Below are positions 8,453-16,676 of a stretch of 64,000 nt of DNA, piece after piece. The notes beneath the pieces are model-generated. The model saw only the letters and a list, made by a program, of their open reading frames with translations. It was not told the origin of the DNA and did not search any database. The stretch is from the NCBI GenBank assembly GCA_016222945.1, contig JACRPY010000005.1, positions 1-64,000 on the forward strand. The letters run 5' to 3'. Both the position numbers and the translations under genes were made by a program. Position 1 is the first letter of the stretch. Each line of letters opens with the position of its first letter. The DNA comes from Methanobacterium sp. GTDB taxonomy: Archaea > Methanobacteriota > Methanobacteria > Methanobacteriales > Methanobacteriaceae.

Positions 8453-9568
8453 ATGAAAAGTCCAAAAATCAATAAAGATAACTGTGGATGTTCTATTGAA
8501 GATTTATTAAATGAAAATATAGAAAAAGATGAAACACGTCTTTGCAGTGCATCTACAAATGATATTGAAGTATTTGTTGACCCTGACGTGGAAAAAGTAA
8601 GCTATCAATTTTATATGAAAAAACAGACCGATGGTTTACCTATAATTCCTCCTACAGGAGAACGTGTACGTAAATTCATTGAATTTAGCGGTTTAAATAA
8701 GAATGATTTAATAGCTGTACTTTCCCCAAGGTCGGGTAAAGCTACTGTTGAAAAAATTGCCATAAATTCTGTGATGGCCGGCTGCATTCCCCAGTTTATG
8801 CCTGTAATTCTACAAGCAATAAAAGCAATATCTCATGAAAAGTTTAATTTACCTGGAGTAAATGCCACAACACATCCTGTGGCCATATGCACAATTTTAA
8901 ACGGCCCCATAGCAAATGAAATTGGTATAAACAGTGGGGCTGGTTGTTTAGGGCCTGGAAATATTGCAAATGCCACAATTGGAAGGGCGATACGGCTTTG
9001 CCTTATAAATATTGCTGGTGCAATTCCAGGAATTGGTGACCATGCCACATTGGGCTCGCCTTCAAAGTACAGTTTTTGCTTTGGTGAAGCTGAAGATGAA
9101 AATCCATGGGGATCATTGCATGTAGAACGTGGATTCAGCGAAAATGAAAGCACAGTAACCATGATGGCCTTAGATTCGCCCCATAACGTTAATGATCATC
9201 GAAGTAAAACTGCAGAAGACATTATGGACACAATAATTAATACTGCATCAGTTGCAGGGTGCAATAACAGTCATGTGCCTGGTGAAATGCTAATTATAAT
9301 GAGTCCAGAACATGCTAAAACAATAGCTGATGATGGCTGGAGCAAAGAAGATGTAAAAAAATATTTCCACGAAAATGCGCTTGTACCTGCTCGACTTGCA
9401 GATAGAGGCGGAAGAAAACTTGATTCAAAGTGGATTCATGAGGGAAATGTACCTATAACAAGAAAACCTGATGATGTGGTTATTGTTGTTGCTGGAGGTC
9501 CTGGAAGGCATACCATGATTGCCCATGGCTTTGGGAGTGGTTCACAGTCTGTTACTGTGTCTTTTTAA
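8453..9568 (+). CDS. Cysteine-containing conserved protein paired with UGSC protein
   Basis: A 371-residue protein beginning MKSPKINKDNCGCSIEDLL; the ATG at 8453 follows GAGGGATT, so an upstream in-frame TTG at 8441 is unlikely. Conserved-looking segments include DGLPIIPPTGERV (about 57-69), GATCCxx-free cysteines such as SVMAGCIPQFMP, NSGAGCLGPGNIANATIGRA, GIGDHATLG, VAGCNNSHVPGEM and a C-terminal VVAGGPGRHTMIAHGFGSG. Many glycine-rich loops suggest a metabolic enzyme of the TIM-barrel or Rossmann type, but I cannot name the family with confidence. The pairing with the CGSC protein suggests that they act together, for example as catalytic and electron-supplying partners. Convergent with the ArsR gene at 9595. 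Confidence 0.65.
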   Translation: MKSPKINKDNCGCSIEDLLNENIEKDETRLCSASTNDIEVFVDPDVEKVSYQFYMKKQTDGLPIIPPTGERVRKFIEFSGLNKNDLIAVLSPRSGKATVEKIAINSVMAGCIPQFMPVILQAIKAISHEKFNLPGVNATTHPVAICTILNGPIANEIGINSGAGCLGPGNIANATIGRAIRLCLINIAGAIPGIGDHATLGSPSKYSFCFGEAEDENPWGSLHVERGFSENESTVTMMALDSPHNVNDHRSKTAEDIMDTIINTASVAGCNNSHVPGEMLIIMSPEHAKTIADDGWSKEDVKKYFHENALVPARLADRGGRKLDSKWIHEGNVPITRKPDDVVIVVAGGPGRHTMIAHGFGSGSQSVTVSF

Positions 9569-9594
9569 TAAATCCACTAACTCCTTTTTAATAA

Positions 9595-9960
9595 TTAATG
9601 CCCCATAATTAAGTTCTGTTGTATGCACCGGACTATATTCATTGCATTATCATTTAATTTATAGTATTTATCTTTAGAGCTGTAGTAAGAATCAACCATT
9701 TGATGTTTTTTTAGTATTCCCAGGTTGTAAGAGATTAAATTCTGTTTTTCTCCCAATAAAATAACAAATTCACAAACACAGTAATCCCGTTGGGATAATA
9801 AAATAACCATCTTTAATCGAGAAGGATTGCTTATTATTTTTAGTACGCTGACTATATCATTGATATTCGCATTTTTAAGAGAATCTGAATCCTTTTGAAG
9901 ATCATTTTTCCAGATCATTTTAGTTTCAGGATCCACAGGACAGCAGCGATTTTTTTTCAT
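9595..9960 (-). CDS. ArsR/SmtB-family metal(loid)-responsive repressor
   Basis: This 121-residue winged-helix protein has the ArsR layout: IISNPSRLKMVILLS (helix 1-2), then DYCVCEFVILLGEKQNLISYNLGILKKHQMV as the recognition helices, then the wing YYSSKDKYYKLN. CVCEF matches the ELCVCDL metal/arsenite box of ArsR, in which the two cysteines bind As(III) or another soft metal. There is a further CC pair at the N-terminus (NRCCPVD) that could add a third ligand. It is divergent from the gene at 10219, with 258 bp between the starts. Its likely operators are the GAATTCAAA palindromes at 10071 and 11181. I have not assigned arsR because the inducer could be another metal. Confidence 0.85.
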   Translation of the reverse strand: MKKNRCCPVDPETKMIWKNDLQKDSDSLKNANINDIVSVLKIISNPSRLKMVILLSQRDYCVCEFVILLGEKQNLISYNLGILKKHQMVDSYYSSKDKYYKLNDNAMNIVRCIQQNLIMGH

Positions 9961-10070
9961 AAAAAAAACTTTGTTCGTTTTATTATAAATATTTTGGATT
10001 TAAATTCTTCAATCCCTAAGAATCACTTTTTTTTTAAATTTCAGGACAACCCGAATATTGTCATATAAAT

Positions 10071-10163
10071 GAATTCAAATTTTTTTGAAATAGACCTTTT
10101 CTTTATAAGTAATTCAAAATCACACCCCTATACAACGGAATATCTTAATTAAAAGGAGGTTAT
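10071..10163 (+). promoter_or_regulatory. ars-type promoter/operator, copy 1
   Basis: The block runs from GAATTCAAA at 10071 through a TATA-like CTTTATAAGTA at 10101, AATTCAAAATC at 10111, and ACAACGGAATATCTTAAT to a ribosome-site-like AAAGGAGGTTA ending at 10162. Copy 2 at 11181-11273 is near-identical in most of these segments. The right arm of the palindrome is degenerate here (TTTGAAATA instead of TTTGAATTC). Confidence 0.75.
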
Positions 10164-10208
10164 CAAAATTCATTCTGAATTTTGGAACCCCAAATATGAA
10201 ATATTTGG
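10164..10208 (+). promoter_or_regulatory. Two perfect hairpins in the 5' leader of the 10219 gene
   Basis: Hairpin A: CAAAATTCA (10164-10172), loop TTC, TGAATTTTG (10176-10184). Hairpin B: CCAAATAT (10190-10197), loop GAA, ATATTTGG (10201-10208). The last two bases of hairpin B are the first of the ribosome site GGAGG (10207-10211), which precedes ATG at 10219. The parallel leader at 11263-11277 lacks this segment, so it looks like an insertion between one ribosome-site-like sequence (10154-10160) and the start codon. It could control translation. Confidence 0.6.
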
Positions 10209-10218
10209 AGGAAAAAAA

Positions 10219-10536
10219 ATGGAAAATAATCAAAAAAATGCATTAACATATCTTTTAGGAGGCTTAGGTGTCGTAACGGTATTAGGTGGAGTATTTAACC
10301 TGTATCCAATTATATACGGTTTGTTAGGTGCACTTATCTTATGGATTACATCTAGTGCCATAGGAAAATCTTGGATAGCGATTTTATGTAGTGTAGGAAT
10401 TATAGTCCTACTGGCAGGTATATTTAACCTGTATACATTCGCATATGGACTATTAGGTGCTGCTACAATCTGGATAATAGCAGGATCCTTAAAAAGATAC
10501 CTTGGAGAAGATATTATAGAAAACCACCAACACTAA
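10219..10536 (+). CDS. Small membrane protein with internal duplication (ars-type cluster)
   Basis: A 105-residue hydrophobic protein with four predicted helices. It is an internal duplication: LGGVFNLYPIIYGLLGALILWI in the first half aligns with LAGIFNLYTFAYGLLGAATIWI in the second. The N-terminus MENNQKN resembles MENNINP of the methyltransferase at 11277, because the duplicated promoter block extends into the first codons. Position behind the ArsR-type operator suggests induction by the same metal(loid). It has no transporter motif that I recognise and is too small to be a known arsenite pump. Confidence 0.7.
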   Translation: MENNQKNALTYLLGGLGVVTVLGGVFNLYPIIYGLLGALILWITSSAIGKSWIAILCSVGIIVLLAGIFNLYTFAYGLLGAATIWIIAGSLKRYLGEDIIENHQH

Positions 10537-10604
10537 TTTATTTATTTTTAGTAAATGGAAACTCAGAAAGGTTCTAAAAAATAAAAAAAACGGAGTTTGT
10601 TGAT

Positions 10605-11126
10605 ATGCAAAAAATAGCTATAGCAATAATTTTGATTATTCTCGGCGTAATAGTGATAACTTTACCCCTTTTAGGATTAATCCCTATTGCTGTCCTTCCC
10701 GGATTCTTAGTCCTTATGTTAGGTATTGGCCTTGTAATAACTGGGATATTTAAAATGGGAGAAAATGATGCACCTGTGGGGATCATCATGCTTATAATGG
10801 GAATTATTGCCCTGATTTTAGGAATTGTATTCCTAGTTAACCCTGCACTATTCACTTGGATAGATGGTTTCCTAGTCTGGATAATGGGCTTATTCCTAAT
10901 AATCGAAGGTATTGCCAGGAGAATTTCAAGAACTAAGGACATATGTGGAGTTAAAAACATTATCATAGGTATACTAATCCTATTTGTAGGACTATTCTTA
11001 GCTACTTATACATGGCTTTTAGTAGTTCTAGTAGGCCTATGGTTGTTAACCAGCGGCATAAGAATGCTTTATCTAAGATTGAAACATTTAACTATTCCTT
11101 CAAATCGTCCTATAATGAGTTCTTAA
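10605..11126 (+). CDS. HdeD/DUF308-like membrane protein
   Basis: A 173-residue protein with about six membrane helices in the paired arrangement of the HdeD/DUF308 family: LLGLIPIAVLPGFLVLMLGIGLVITG, PVGIIMLIMGIIALILGIVFL, WIDGFLVWIMGLFLIIEGIARRIS and LLVVLVGLWLLTSGIRML. The repeated phrase G-(F/L)-W-xx-G-L-x-L-I-x-G-I is typical of that family. Function in archaea is unknown. It follows the 10219 gene by 68 bp on the same strand and probably shares its promoter. Confidence 0.7.
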   Translation: MQKIAIAIILIILGVIVITLPLLGLIPIAVLPGFLVLMLGIGLVITGIFKMGENDAPVGIIMLIMGIIALILGIVFLVNPALFTWIDGFLVWIMGLFLIIEGIARRISRTKDICGVKNIIIGILILFVGLFLATYTWLLVVLVGLWLLTSGIRMLYLRLKHLTIPSNRPIMSS

Positions 11127-11180
11127 TAAGGGAAATAGTGGAACTGGTGATTTTTTAGATGCATATGAGTGATTATAAGT

Positions 11181-11273
11181 GAATTCAAATTTTTTTGAAT
11201 TCTGACTTTCCTTTATAAGTAATTCAAAATCAGACTCAATATACAACGGAATATCTTAATAAAATGAGGTTAA
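11181..11273 (+). promoter_or_regulatory. ars-type promoter/operator, copy 2, with perfect palindrome
   Basis: Nine-base arms GAATTCAAA (11181-11189) and TTTGAATTC (11194-11202) are separated by four T, a form usual for ArsR-family dimers. The palindrome sits directly upstream of the TATA-like CTTTATAAGTA (11211). Then follow AATTCAAAATC, ACAACGGAATATCTTAAT and a GAGGTTA ribosome site just before ATG 11277. Binding here would block TFB/TBP access. Confidence 0.8.
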
Positions 11274-11276
11274 AAA

Positions 11277-12074
11277 ATGGAAAATAATATAAATCCAGAG
11301 GATACTGTTTCGACTGCCAAGTGCGATATTTTTGAATTTTTTGCTAATCACCTTGGTTTGACTGTTATACATCCTGGAGGGCTTAAAGCAACCAGAAAAT
11401 TAGAAGAAACTATGCAAATTGACAGCAATACCAAAGTTTTAGATATTGCTTGTGGAAAAGGTTCAACTGCCTTTTATTTGGCAGAAAAATATGGTTGCTC
11501 AGTTGTAGGTATTGACATATCCGAAGAATTAATTCAAGAAGCAAATGAAACATGCCAAAAAAAGGGTTTGACTAACAAGGTTAAATTTCAACTAGGAAAT
11601 GCAATGGACTTACCTTTTGATGATAATCAATTTGACGTGGCAATTTCACAAGGAATTCTGGTGTTTGTGGACGATAAAACAAAAACCATAAATGAAGCCT
11701 CCAGAGTAATTAAAAATGGAGGAAAAGCCGGATGGGTTGAGCTTAGTTGGAAAAAGGAGCCTGATGAAAATTTTTTAGATAAGGTTTTTAACGTGCTTCG
11801 TGCTTATTGTCTAATGAATGCCCGTACTTATGAAGGATGGAAAAAGGTTTTTGAAAGGGCCAATGCCCATAATTTAGTTATCATAAAAGGCAAAACCATC
11901 ACCGGCAATTTCTTTGAGACGCTAAACGAAGAAGGAATTGTAAACACGATAAAAATAACATTTAACTCCATCTTTAAAAGCGAGGTAAGAAACAGACTTA
12001 AAATAATGGGCAAATTTGTTGAAGAGAACTCCGATTATTTTGGTTATGGAGTATATGTGATTGAAAAAACATAA
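11277..12074 (+). CDS. SAM-dependent methyltransferase (ars-type cluster)
   Basis: A 265-residue class I methyltransferase. Motif I is VLDIACGKGSTAFYLAEKYG (about 59-78), the acidic end of strand 2 is VVGIDIS, motif II/III is NAMDLPFDDNQFDVAISQGIL and INEASRVIKNGGKAG closes the core. Cysteines occur at about 16, 63, 77 and 94, but the pattern does not clearly match the four-cysteine arrangement of arsenite methyltransferase ArsM, so the substrate is open. The gene follows the perfect ArsR-type operator and precedes arsC by 29 bp, which favours a metal(loid) or stress-related methylation. The C-terminal third is helical and may form the substrate lid. Confidence 0.75.
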   Translation: MENNINPEDTVSTAKCDIFEFFANHLGLTVIHPGGLKATRKLEETMQIDSNTKVLDIACGKGSTAFYLAEKYGCSVVGIDISEELIQEANETCQKKGLTNKVKFQLGNAMDLPFDDNQFDVAISQGILVFVDDKTKTINEASRVIKNGGKAGWVELSWKKEPDENFLDKVFNVLRAYCLMNARTYEGWKKVFERANAHNLVIIKGKTITGNFFETLNEEGIVNTIKITFNSIFKSEVRNRLKIMGKFVEENSDYFGYGVYVIEKT

Positions 12075-12103
12075 TTTTAGTTATATCAACTTGGAGTGAT
12101 TTT

Positions 12104-12607
12104 ATGGTAAAAGAAAGAATTTTATTCATGTGTGTACGCAATGCTTCAAGATCACAAATGGTGGAAGGCTTTTTCAGGGATTTTTATGGAGATAAATTCG
12201 ATGTTTTCAGCGCAGGCAGCGATCCTCAAGAAATTGATCCTATAGCAGTACAGGTAATGGATGAGATAGGAATTGACATTTCCAAACAAGCATCAAACAG
12301 TTTAAAAGACTATGAAGGCCAGGAATTTGATTACGTTGTGATAATATGTGGAAACGAATATAATTCATGTCCATTTTTTTTCGGAGGCAAAAAACTCTTC
12401 TTAGAATGTCTTAAAGATATATATCCATTCAAAGGAACAGAAAAAGAAGAAATTAGGCTTCAAAGAGAGATACGAGATGAAATAGGCGATTGGATACAAG
12501 ATTTTTATAATTACAAGATTTGTGATGCAACCTACAATGAACCAAATTGCTGTGATTTAAAGACAAACACACAGAACGATGCTGACGATGATAAGCCCTG
12601 CTGCTGA
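12104..12607 (+). CDS. arsC: Arsenate reductase (low-MW phosphatase fold)
   Basis: Arsenate reductase of the thioredoxin-coupled type reduces As(V) to As(III). The phosphatase loop is CVRNASRS (CX5R), and cysteines 10, 82 and 89 lie exactly at the positions of the three catalytic cysteines of Staphylococcus pI258 ArsC, the last two as CGNEYNSC. The conserved ERxRDEI-like helix appears as REIRDEIGDWI. Compared with the family it has an extra tail (about 145-167) ending NEPNCCDLKTN...DDKPCC, with two CC pairs that could bind metal(loid) or pass electrons. A protein-tyrosine phosphatase role is unlikely given the three cysteines. Cotranscribed with the methyltransferase. Confidence 0.85.
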   Translation: MVKERILFMCVRNASRSQMVEGFFRDFYGDKFDVFSAGSDPQEIDPIAVQVMDEIGIDISKQASNSLKDYEGQEFDYVVIICGNEYNSCPFFFGGKKLFLECLKDIYPFKGTEKEEIRLQREIRDEIGDWIQDFYNYKICDATYNEPNCCDLKTNTQNDADDDKPCC

Positions 12608-12674
12608 GCTGTTTTTAGAAATATTATTGAGTGGATAAGCCCATTAGATGAAAAAAGATTATCAAGGTGATTAA

Positions 12675-13337
12675 ATGTTAAAAGTTATAATTGTAAGTGA
12701 TGGTCCCTATGGTGAACGTGCCTACGCAGCCATAAAAGAAGAATTTACGTGTGATTTTATAGTTTTAGAACCGCCAACATCCATGTTTGCAGATGAAATT
12801 GATATTCCAGAAGAATACTTAAAGAAGCTTGAATCTGCAGATATCATATTAAGCTATGTTCTACACCCTGATCTAGCCCTAGACCTGGTTGATATACTTC
12901 ATAACAAAGTAGATTGGATTATTGTAGGTGCATGGAAAGGAATAGGGTTTAAAAACCAGCTTGAAGGTTACGGAAATGTAAACTGTCCAGATAACATGTG
13001 TAATCTGGAGGAAAATGGAAATCCAACATACGACAAGTTTACAGCCAAATTTGGAAAACCAATAGTAGAATTACGCATTGAAAATGGCAAGGTAGCATGC
13101 GTTGAAGTTATAAGGTCAGCTCCATGTGGTTCTACCTCTTTTGTAGGTGAAGAAATGACCGGTCAACGAATAGAAGACCTTCCTATGAAAGCTGGGCTTA
13201 AATTACAGCATTATCCTTGCAGAGCACCTAAATTAAGGTTATTCAGTGATGAGGATTGTAAAAAAGAGATGGCGGCCACTTTCCATAAAGAAGCTTTTGA
13301 AGATGCTTTAGAACCTCTTCAGAATCAAGAGAATTAG
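12675..13337 (+). CDS. DUF166 family protein
   Basis: A 220-residue protein of the DUF166 family, found mainly in methanogens and sometimes mislabelled thymidylate synthase. It begins LKVIIVSDGPYGERAYAAI and carries a run of cysteines: NVNCPDNMCNLEE (about 114-126), SAPCGSTSFVGEEM and QHYPCRAPKLRLF, which could bind an iron-sulfur cluster or zinc. Its function is not established. It follows arsC by 67 bp with its own GGTGATTAA ribosome site and is probably in the same transcription unit, though DUF166 genes also occur away from arsenic genes. Confidence 0.75.
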   Translation: MLKVIIVSDGPYGERAYAAIKEEFTCDFIVLEPPTSMFADEIDIPEEYLKKLESADIILSYVLHPDLALDLVDILHNKVDWIIVGAWKGIGFKNQLEGYGNVNCPDNMCNLEENGNPTYDKFTAKFGKPIVELRIENGKVACVEVIRSAPCGSTSFVGEEMTGQRIEDLPMKAGLKLQHYPCRAPKLRLFSDEDCKKEMAATFHKEAFEDALEPLQNQEN

Positions 13338-13406
13338 TAAAACTTGAAGATGGAGCTGTTGCTTCATCAGTTTTTGATTTTAAGAAATAAATAAATTTAC
13401 AATAAA

Positions 13407-14273
13407 TTACTCACTAAGAACCTCATTCAATTGCTTTAAAATACTAATATAGTTTGTTTTAATTACAGTTCTTCCATGATCATCAACAAAACTGTTATGT
13501 GCAACTAAATGTCTGCAATCTTCCATTTCTTTTATTTTAGTAGTTATCCAACTTTGATCAGGGAAATATTGTTTAAAAACGTCCCAATTATTCACTATTA
13601 TTTTATTTAAATCTCCAAAATCCAAATAAAATAAATCAGAATCTCCTCTTACACCCAACCACTTATTTTTATTTTCTTTTTGTTTTCTACCATCTACATT
13701 CTTATTAATAGAAGTATTTCCACTTAATTGATCAAAATAATTGTCTCCGAATTCATTTTTTGCTATATTTTCAATGAATAACCTTAAAGAATTTTCTACA
13801 TAATATAAATAAAGGTATAACTCTGCCATTTCTCTACCTTTCTTTTTCATTTCTGGAGGCAAAATACCGTTTAAATCTACAGAAAATTCTGAAACTGTCC
13901 GTTTTAACTCTTCTATTGGAGATAATTTACCCATTAATGGCATAAAATTGATATTAAGAATATCAAAACCTCGTTCATCATCTAAACAGTCATTACAACA
14001 TCTCAATAAATCTATTTTAACATTATCAGTAATTTCGTATTTTTTATCAGAAGCCATAGGCACATGAAATGTTATTTCTGCGCCAAATGCATCCCATCTT
14101 CTTTCTAAACTTTTATCAAAAGCTTCAAAATTTTGAGAATACACTGTTAAACATTTTAAATCACATTTAGAATCTTTAACTATTCCAAAAAGCTCATTTT
14201 TTCCATTAAGATCCAAATAGCGTTTTAAAAATTCCAAAAAATAATCTGAATCTGGTTCCTCATAATTAAACAT
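13407..14273 (-). CDS. Swt1-type HEPN domain protein
   Basis: The C-terminal half (about residues 150-288) fits the HEPN domain seen in Swt1-like proteins: AELYLYLYYVENSLRLFIENI, a WLGVRG segment, DLFYLDFGDLNKII, then CRHLVAHN. RHLVAH (arginine 254, histidine 259) is the RX4H motif that forms the RNase active site in HEPN dimers. The N-terminal half (1-145) is not recognised and includes scattered cysteines. HEPN proteins often act in anti-phage defence or RNA decay, frequently with a partner; no toxin-antitoxin partner is seen here. It lies 43 bp after nrdD on the same strand, and its function is inference from the domain only. Confidence 0.7.
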   Translation of the reverse strand: MFNYEEPDSDYFLEFLKRYLDLNGKNELFGIVKDSKCDLKCLTVYSQNFEAFDKSLERRWDAFGAEITFHVPMASDKKYEITDNVKIDLLRCCNDCLDDERGFDILNINFMPLMGKLSPIEELKRTVSEFSVDLNGILPPEMKKKGREMAELYLYLYYVENSLRLFIENIAKNEFGDNYFDQLSGNTSINKNVDGRKQKENKNKWLGVRGDSDLFYLDFGDLNKIIVNNWDVFKQYFPDQSWITTKIKEMEDCRHLVAHNSFVDDHGRTVIKTNYISILKQLNEVLSE

Positions 14274-14315
14274 TCAAAACACCAAAAAAAATTAATTTAA
14301 AAAATAAAAAGAATT

Positions 14316-16628
14316 TTAAGGATTAAATCGTTTTCTATCCATTAATTCCTTCATTTTACCAGGATTCCATCCACCGCTTGCAGATTTGGACCGTCCAACC
14401 TGTTGAACGTAGCCTGTGATACGGTCATACCATTCAACTTCGGTTGTTTCACCGCATGATGCACAGTTATCCTGTAATCCTTTCATAAGTGTTTTGCATT
14501 TAACACAGAAGCTTAGTGCTGAGCTGTATGCCCAGAATCCTATGTCTGAGTTTTTAGCCATTTTATGAGTTAGGCTCATGAGGGCATCAGCATCTGAATA
14601 GGATTCTCCCATGAATGCATGGAAAATATGGCCTCCAAGAGTCTTAGGATGGTATTTTTCTTCGATTTTGATTTTTTCTGGGAGTAAAACATCAGAATTA
14701 ACCGGTACATGTGATGAATTAGTGTAGTAGGCTGTTTTTTCATCGCCGTTTGCAATGATTTTGTCTTTGTATTTTTCCATATCCAGCATTGCGAACCTGT
14801 ATGCTGTAGATTCTGCTGGTGTTTGGAGCACACTCCATCTTAACTCTGTTTCTTCCCTTAATTCGTCTGCTCTAGCGTTCATGTAGTCTAAAACTTTTAA
14901 TCCAAATTTATTAGCATCTTTATCTTCCATTCCAACGCCTAAATGCGATAGCAACATTTCATTAAGACCTACAAATCCAAAGGATAATGTGGAGTTGTCT
15001 ATTCTGTAATACATATCATCATTTGATTTTTGTGATAAGAATGGAAGTAAATTGTAATTGTTAAGGCATTTAAGTGCTTGTTCCCTTCTAAGCATTAAAA
15101 CTTCTTCAGCAAGGTTTAAGTGAGAGTCAAGATATTCAAATATATCTTCATCATCTTTTGATTCATAGGCGATTCTTGGAAGGTTTAATGTGACATATGC
15201 AAGGTTTCCTGTTCTCAAAGTGTCTTTATCCCAGTCTCCAGTCCAATTATCACTTAAAGATGTTCTGCATCCCATGTAATTAGCCATATCTCCTCTGTAG
15301 TCAGGGAACATATTTACAAAGTATGGTGAACCGTATTTTGCAGATAGTTCATGTACTCTTCTTAAATCTTCATCAAACTCATTTTTTAAAACGTCATCTC
15401 TTAAAACATAAACTGTATTAGGGAATAAGTGTGGTTTGTTGTCAGAATCTCCCTCAAGCAATGTTTCTGTGAATGCTCTCTGTAAAACCCTTGTTTCTTC
15501 TTCAAAGTCTCCGTATGACCCTACAAGTTGTCCTTTTGGCCCGTATGCGGGTTCATCTTCTAAAAATTTAGGGACTGTAAATTCCAGGTTGATGCTTGTA
15601 AATGGAACTTGGGAACCTCTTGCAGCATAAGCCATGTTCAAGTTATATATAAACATTTGAACTGCCTGTTTCACCTTTTTATAAGGTAAACCTGCTGCAA
15701 ATGGAGCAGTGAATACATTCCAAAGACTCATTGATTGCCCGCCGCTCATGTTCTGCTGAGCTGCAAGCATTATTTCTCCAGAATGATTCATAAGAGTTTC
15801 AATATGATTTGGAGGGCCTGCTACTGAGGTATGGTCTCCTGTACCATCCACTTTAAGCCCGTGTCGTATGAATGTTCTTAAATCGTGCTGTAGACAGTTT
15901 AATGGTCTTCCAGCAAAGAATTCTAAATCGTGTATGTGTATGTTTCCGCCCATATGGGCATCTGCCAAATCATTAGGAAGGATGTGTAATAATGCGTACT
16001 GTTTGAGTGCTTCATCTGCAACATATTTGTGAACAGTCTCAGGATTATGAATCATATTTGCATTATCACGTGACCCGTTTTGTATGAGGTTGGTGATGTT
16101 GTAGACAGGGATACCTACCCTTGTATATTTCCGTCTTAATGTTTCAAGACCATGTTCTACAAGTTTGGTGTTTACAATTTCCCTTATCATTGGGGCAGTG
16201 AGATATTCAACATCAAGCTTTTTAAGTTCTTTCCATGCATTATTCGCTATTTCAGCTGCAAGTTTTTCTGATGCATCAGTTTCTACAATCAAGGTTTTTT
16301 CTATTTTACTTTTGTCAAATGGCTCGATTGTATCCCTTGTAGTTCGAACTTTAAGTTGGTTAGTTGCCAGATATTTGTCTGCGATTTTTCCATCCACTTC
16401 TTTAAGTGAATCATGCACCATTATTTTAATTTCTGCTGTGGAAATACCGTCATATGCCGCTGTTGCAGCAGATGCTGCAATTTTTTGAGCAGCCCAAAGA
16501 GGCACTCCTACCATAAGGCAGGATTTAACTATTTTTTCGTAGCTGAATTTCTCGTATATTCCGTTATTCTTTAAAACACATGTCTTGGCCTTTTTTGGCA
16601 AAGCAGCTATCGCATGCATGTCTTTCAT
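14316..16628 (-). CDS. nrdD: Anaerobic ribonucleoside-triphosphate reductase
   Basis: NrdD makes deoxyribonucleotides with a glycyl radical, in the cytoplasm. The 770-residue protein begins with two ATP-cone regulatory domains (about 17-95 and 98-175). The catalytic barrel follows, with HIHDLEFFAGRPLNC carrying the active-site cysteine region. Near the C-terminus is a four-cysteine zinc site, CVKCKTLMK and CASCGET, and the radical glycine segment RITGYVQQVG. ATG 16628 follows GGGGGATT. It starts 48 bp after polC on the same strand, which may form one DNA-synthesis transcription unit. The activating enzyme NrdG is not in the window. Two ATP cones are more than the single one in many bacterial forms. 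Confidence 0.95.
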   Translation of the reverse strand: MKDMHAIAALPKKAKTCVLKNNGIYEKFSYEKIVKSCLMVGVPLWAAQKIAASAATAAYDGISTAEIKIMVHDSLKEVDGKIADKYLATNQLKVRTTRDTIEPFDKSKIEKTLIVETDASEKLAAEIANNAWKELKKLDVEYLTAPMIREIVNTKLVEHGLETLRRKYTRVGIPVYNITNLIQNGSRDNANMIHNPETVHKYVADEALKQYALLHILPNDLADAHMGGNIHIHDLEFFAGRPLNCLQHDLRTFIRHGLKVDGTGDHTSVAGPPNHIETLMNHSGEIMLAAQQNMSGGQSMSLWNVFTAPFAAGLPYKKVKQAVQMFIYNLNMAYAARGSQVPFTSINLEFTVPKFLEDEPAYGPKGQLVGSYGDFEEETRVLQRAFTETLLEGDSDNKPHLFPNTVYVLRDDVLKNEFDEDLRRVHELSAKYGSPYFVNMFPDYRGDMANYMGCRTSLSDNWTGDWDKDTLRTGNLAYVTLNLPRIAYESKDDEDIFEYLDSHLNLAEEVLMLRREQALKCLNNYNLLPFLSQKSNDDMYYRIDNSTLSFGFVGLNEMLLSHLGVGMEDKDANKFGLKVLDYMNARADELREETELRWSVLQTPAESTAYRFAMLDMEKYKDKIIANGDEKTAYYTNSSHVPVNSDVLLPEKIKIEEKYHPKTLGGHIFHAFMGESYSDADALMSLTHKMAKNSDIGFWAYSSALSFCVKCKTLMKGLQDNCASCGETTEVEWYDRITGYVQQVGRSKSASGGWNPGKMKELMDRKRFNP

Positions 16629-16676
16629 TCACAATCCCCCATCACATACTAAACTAATTTATAATCATCATAATTT

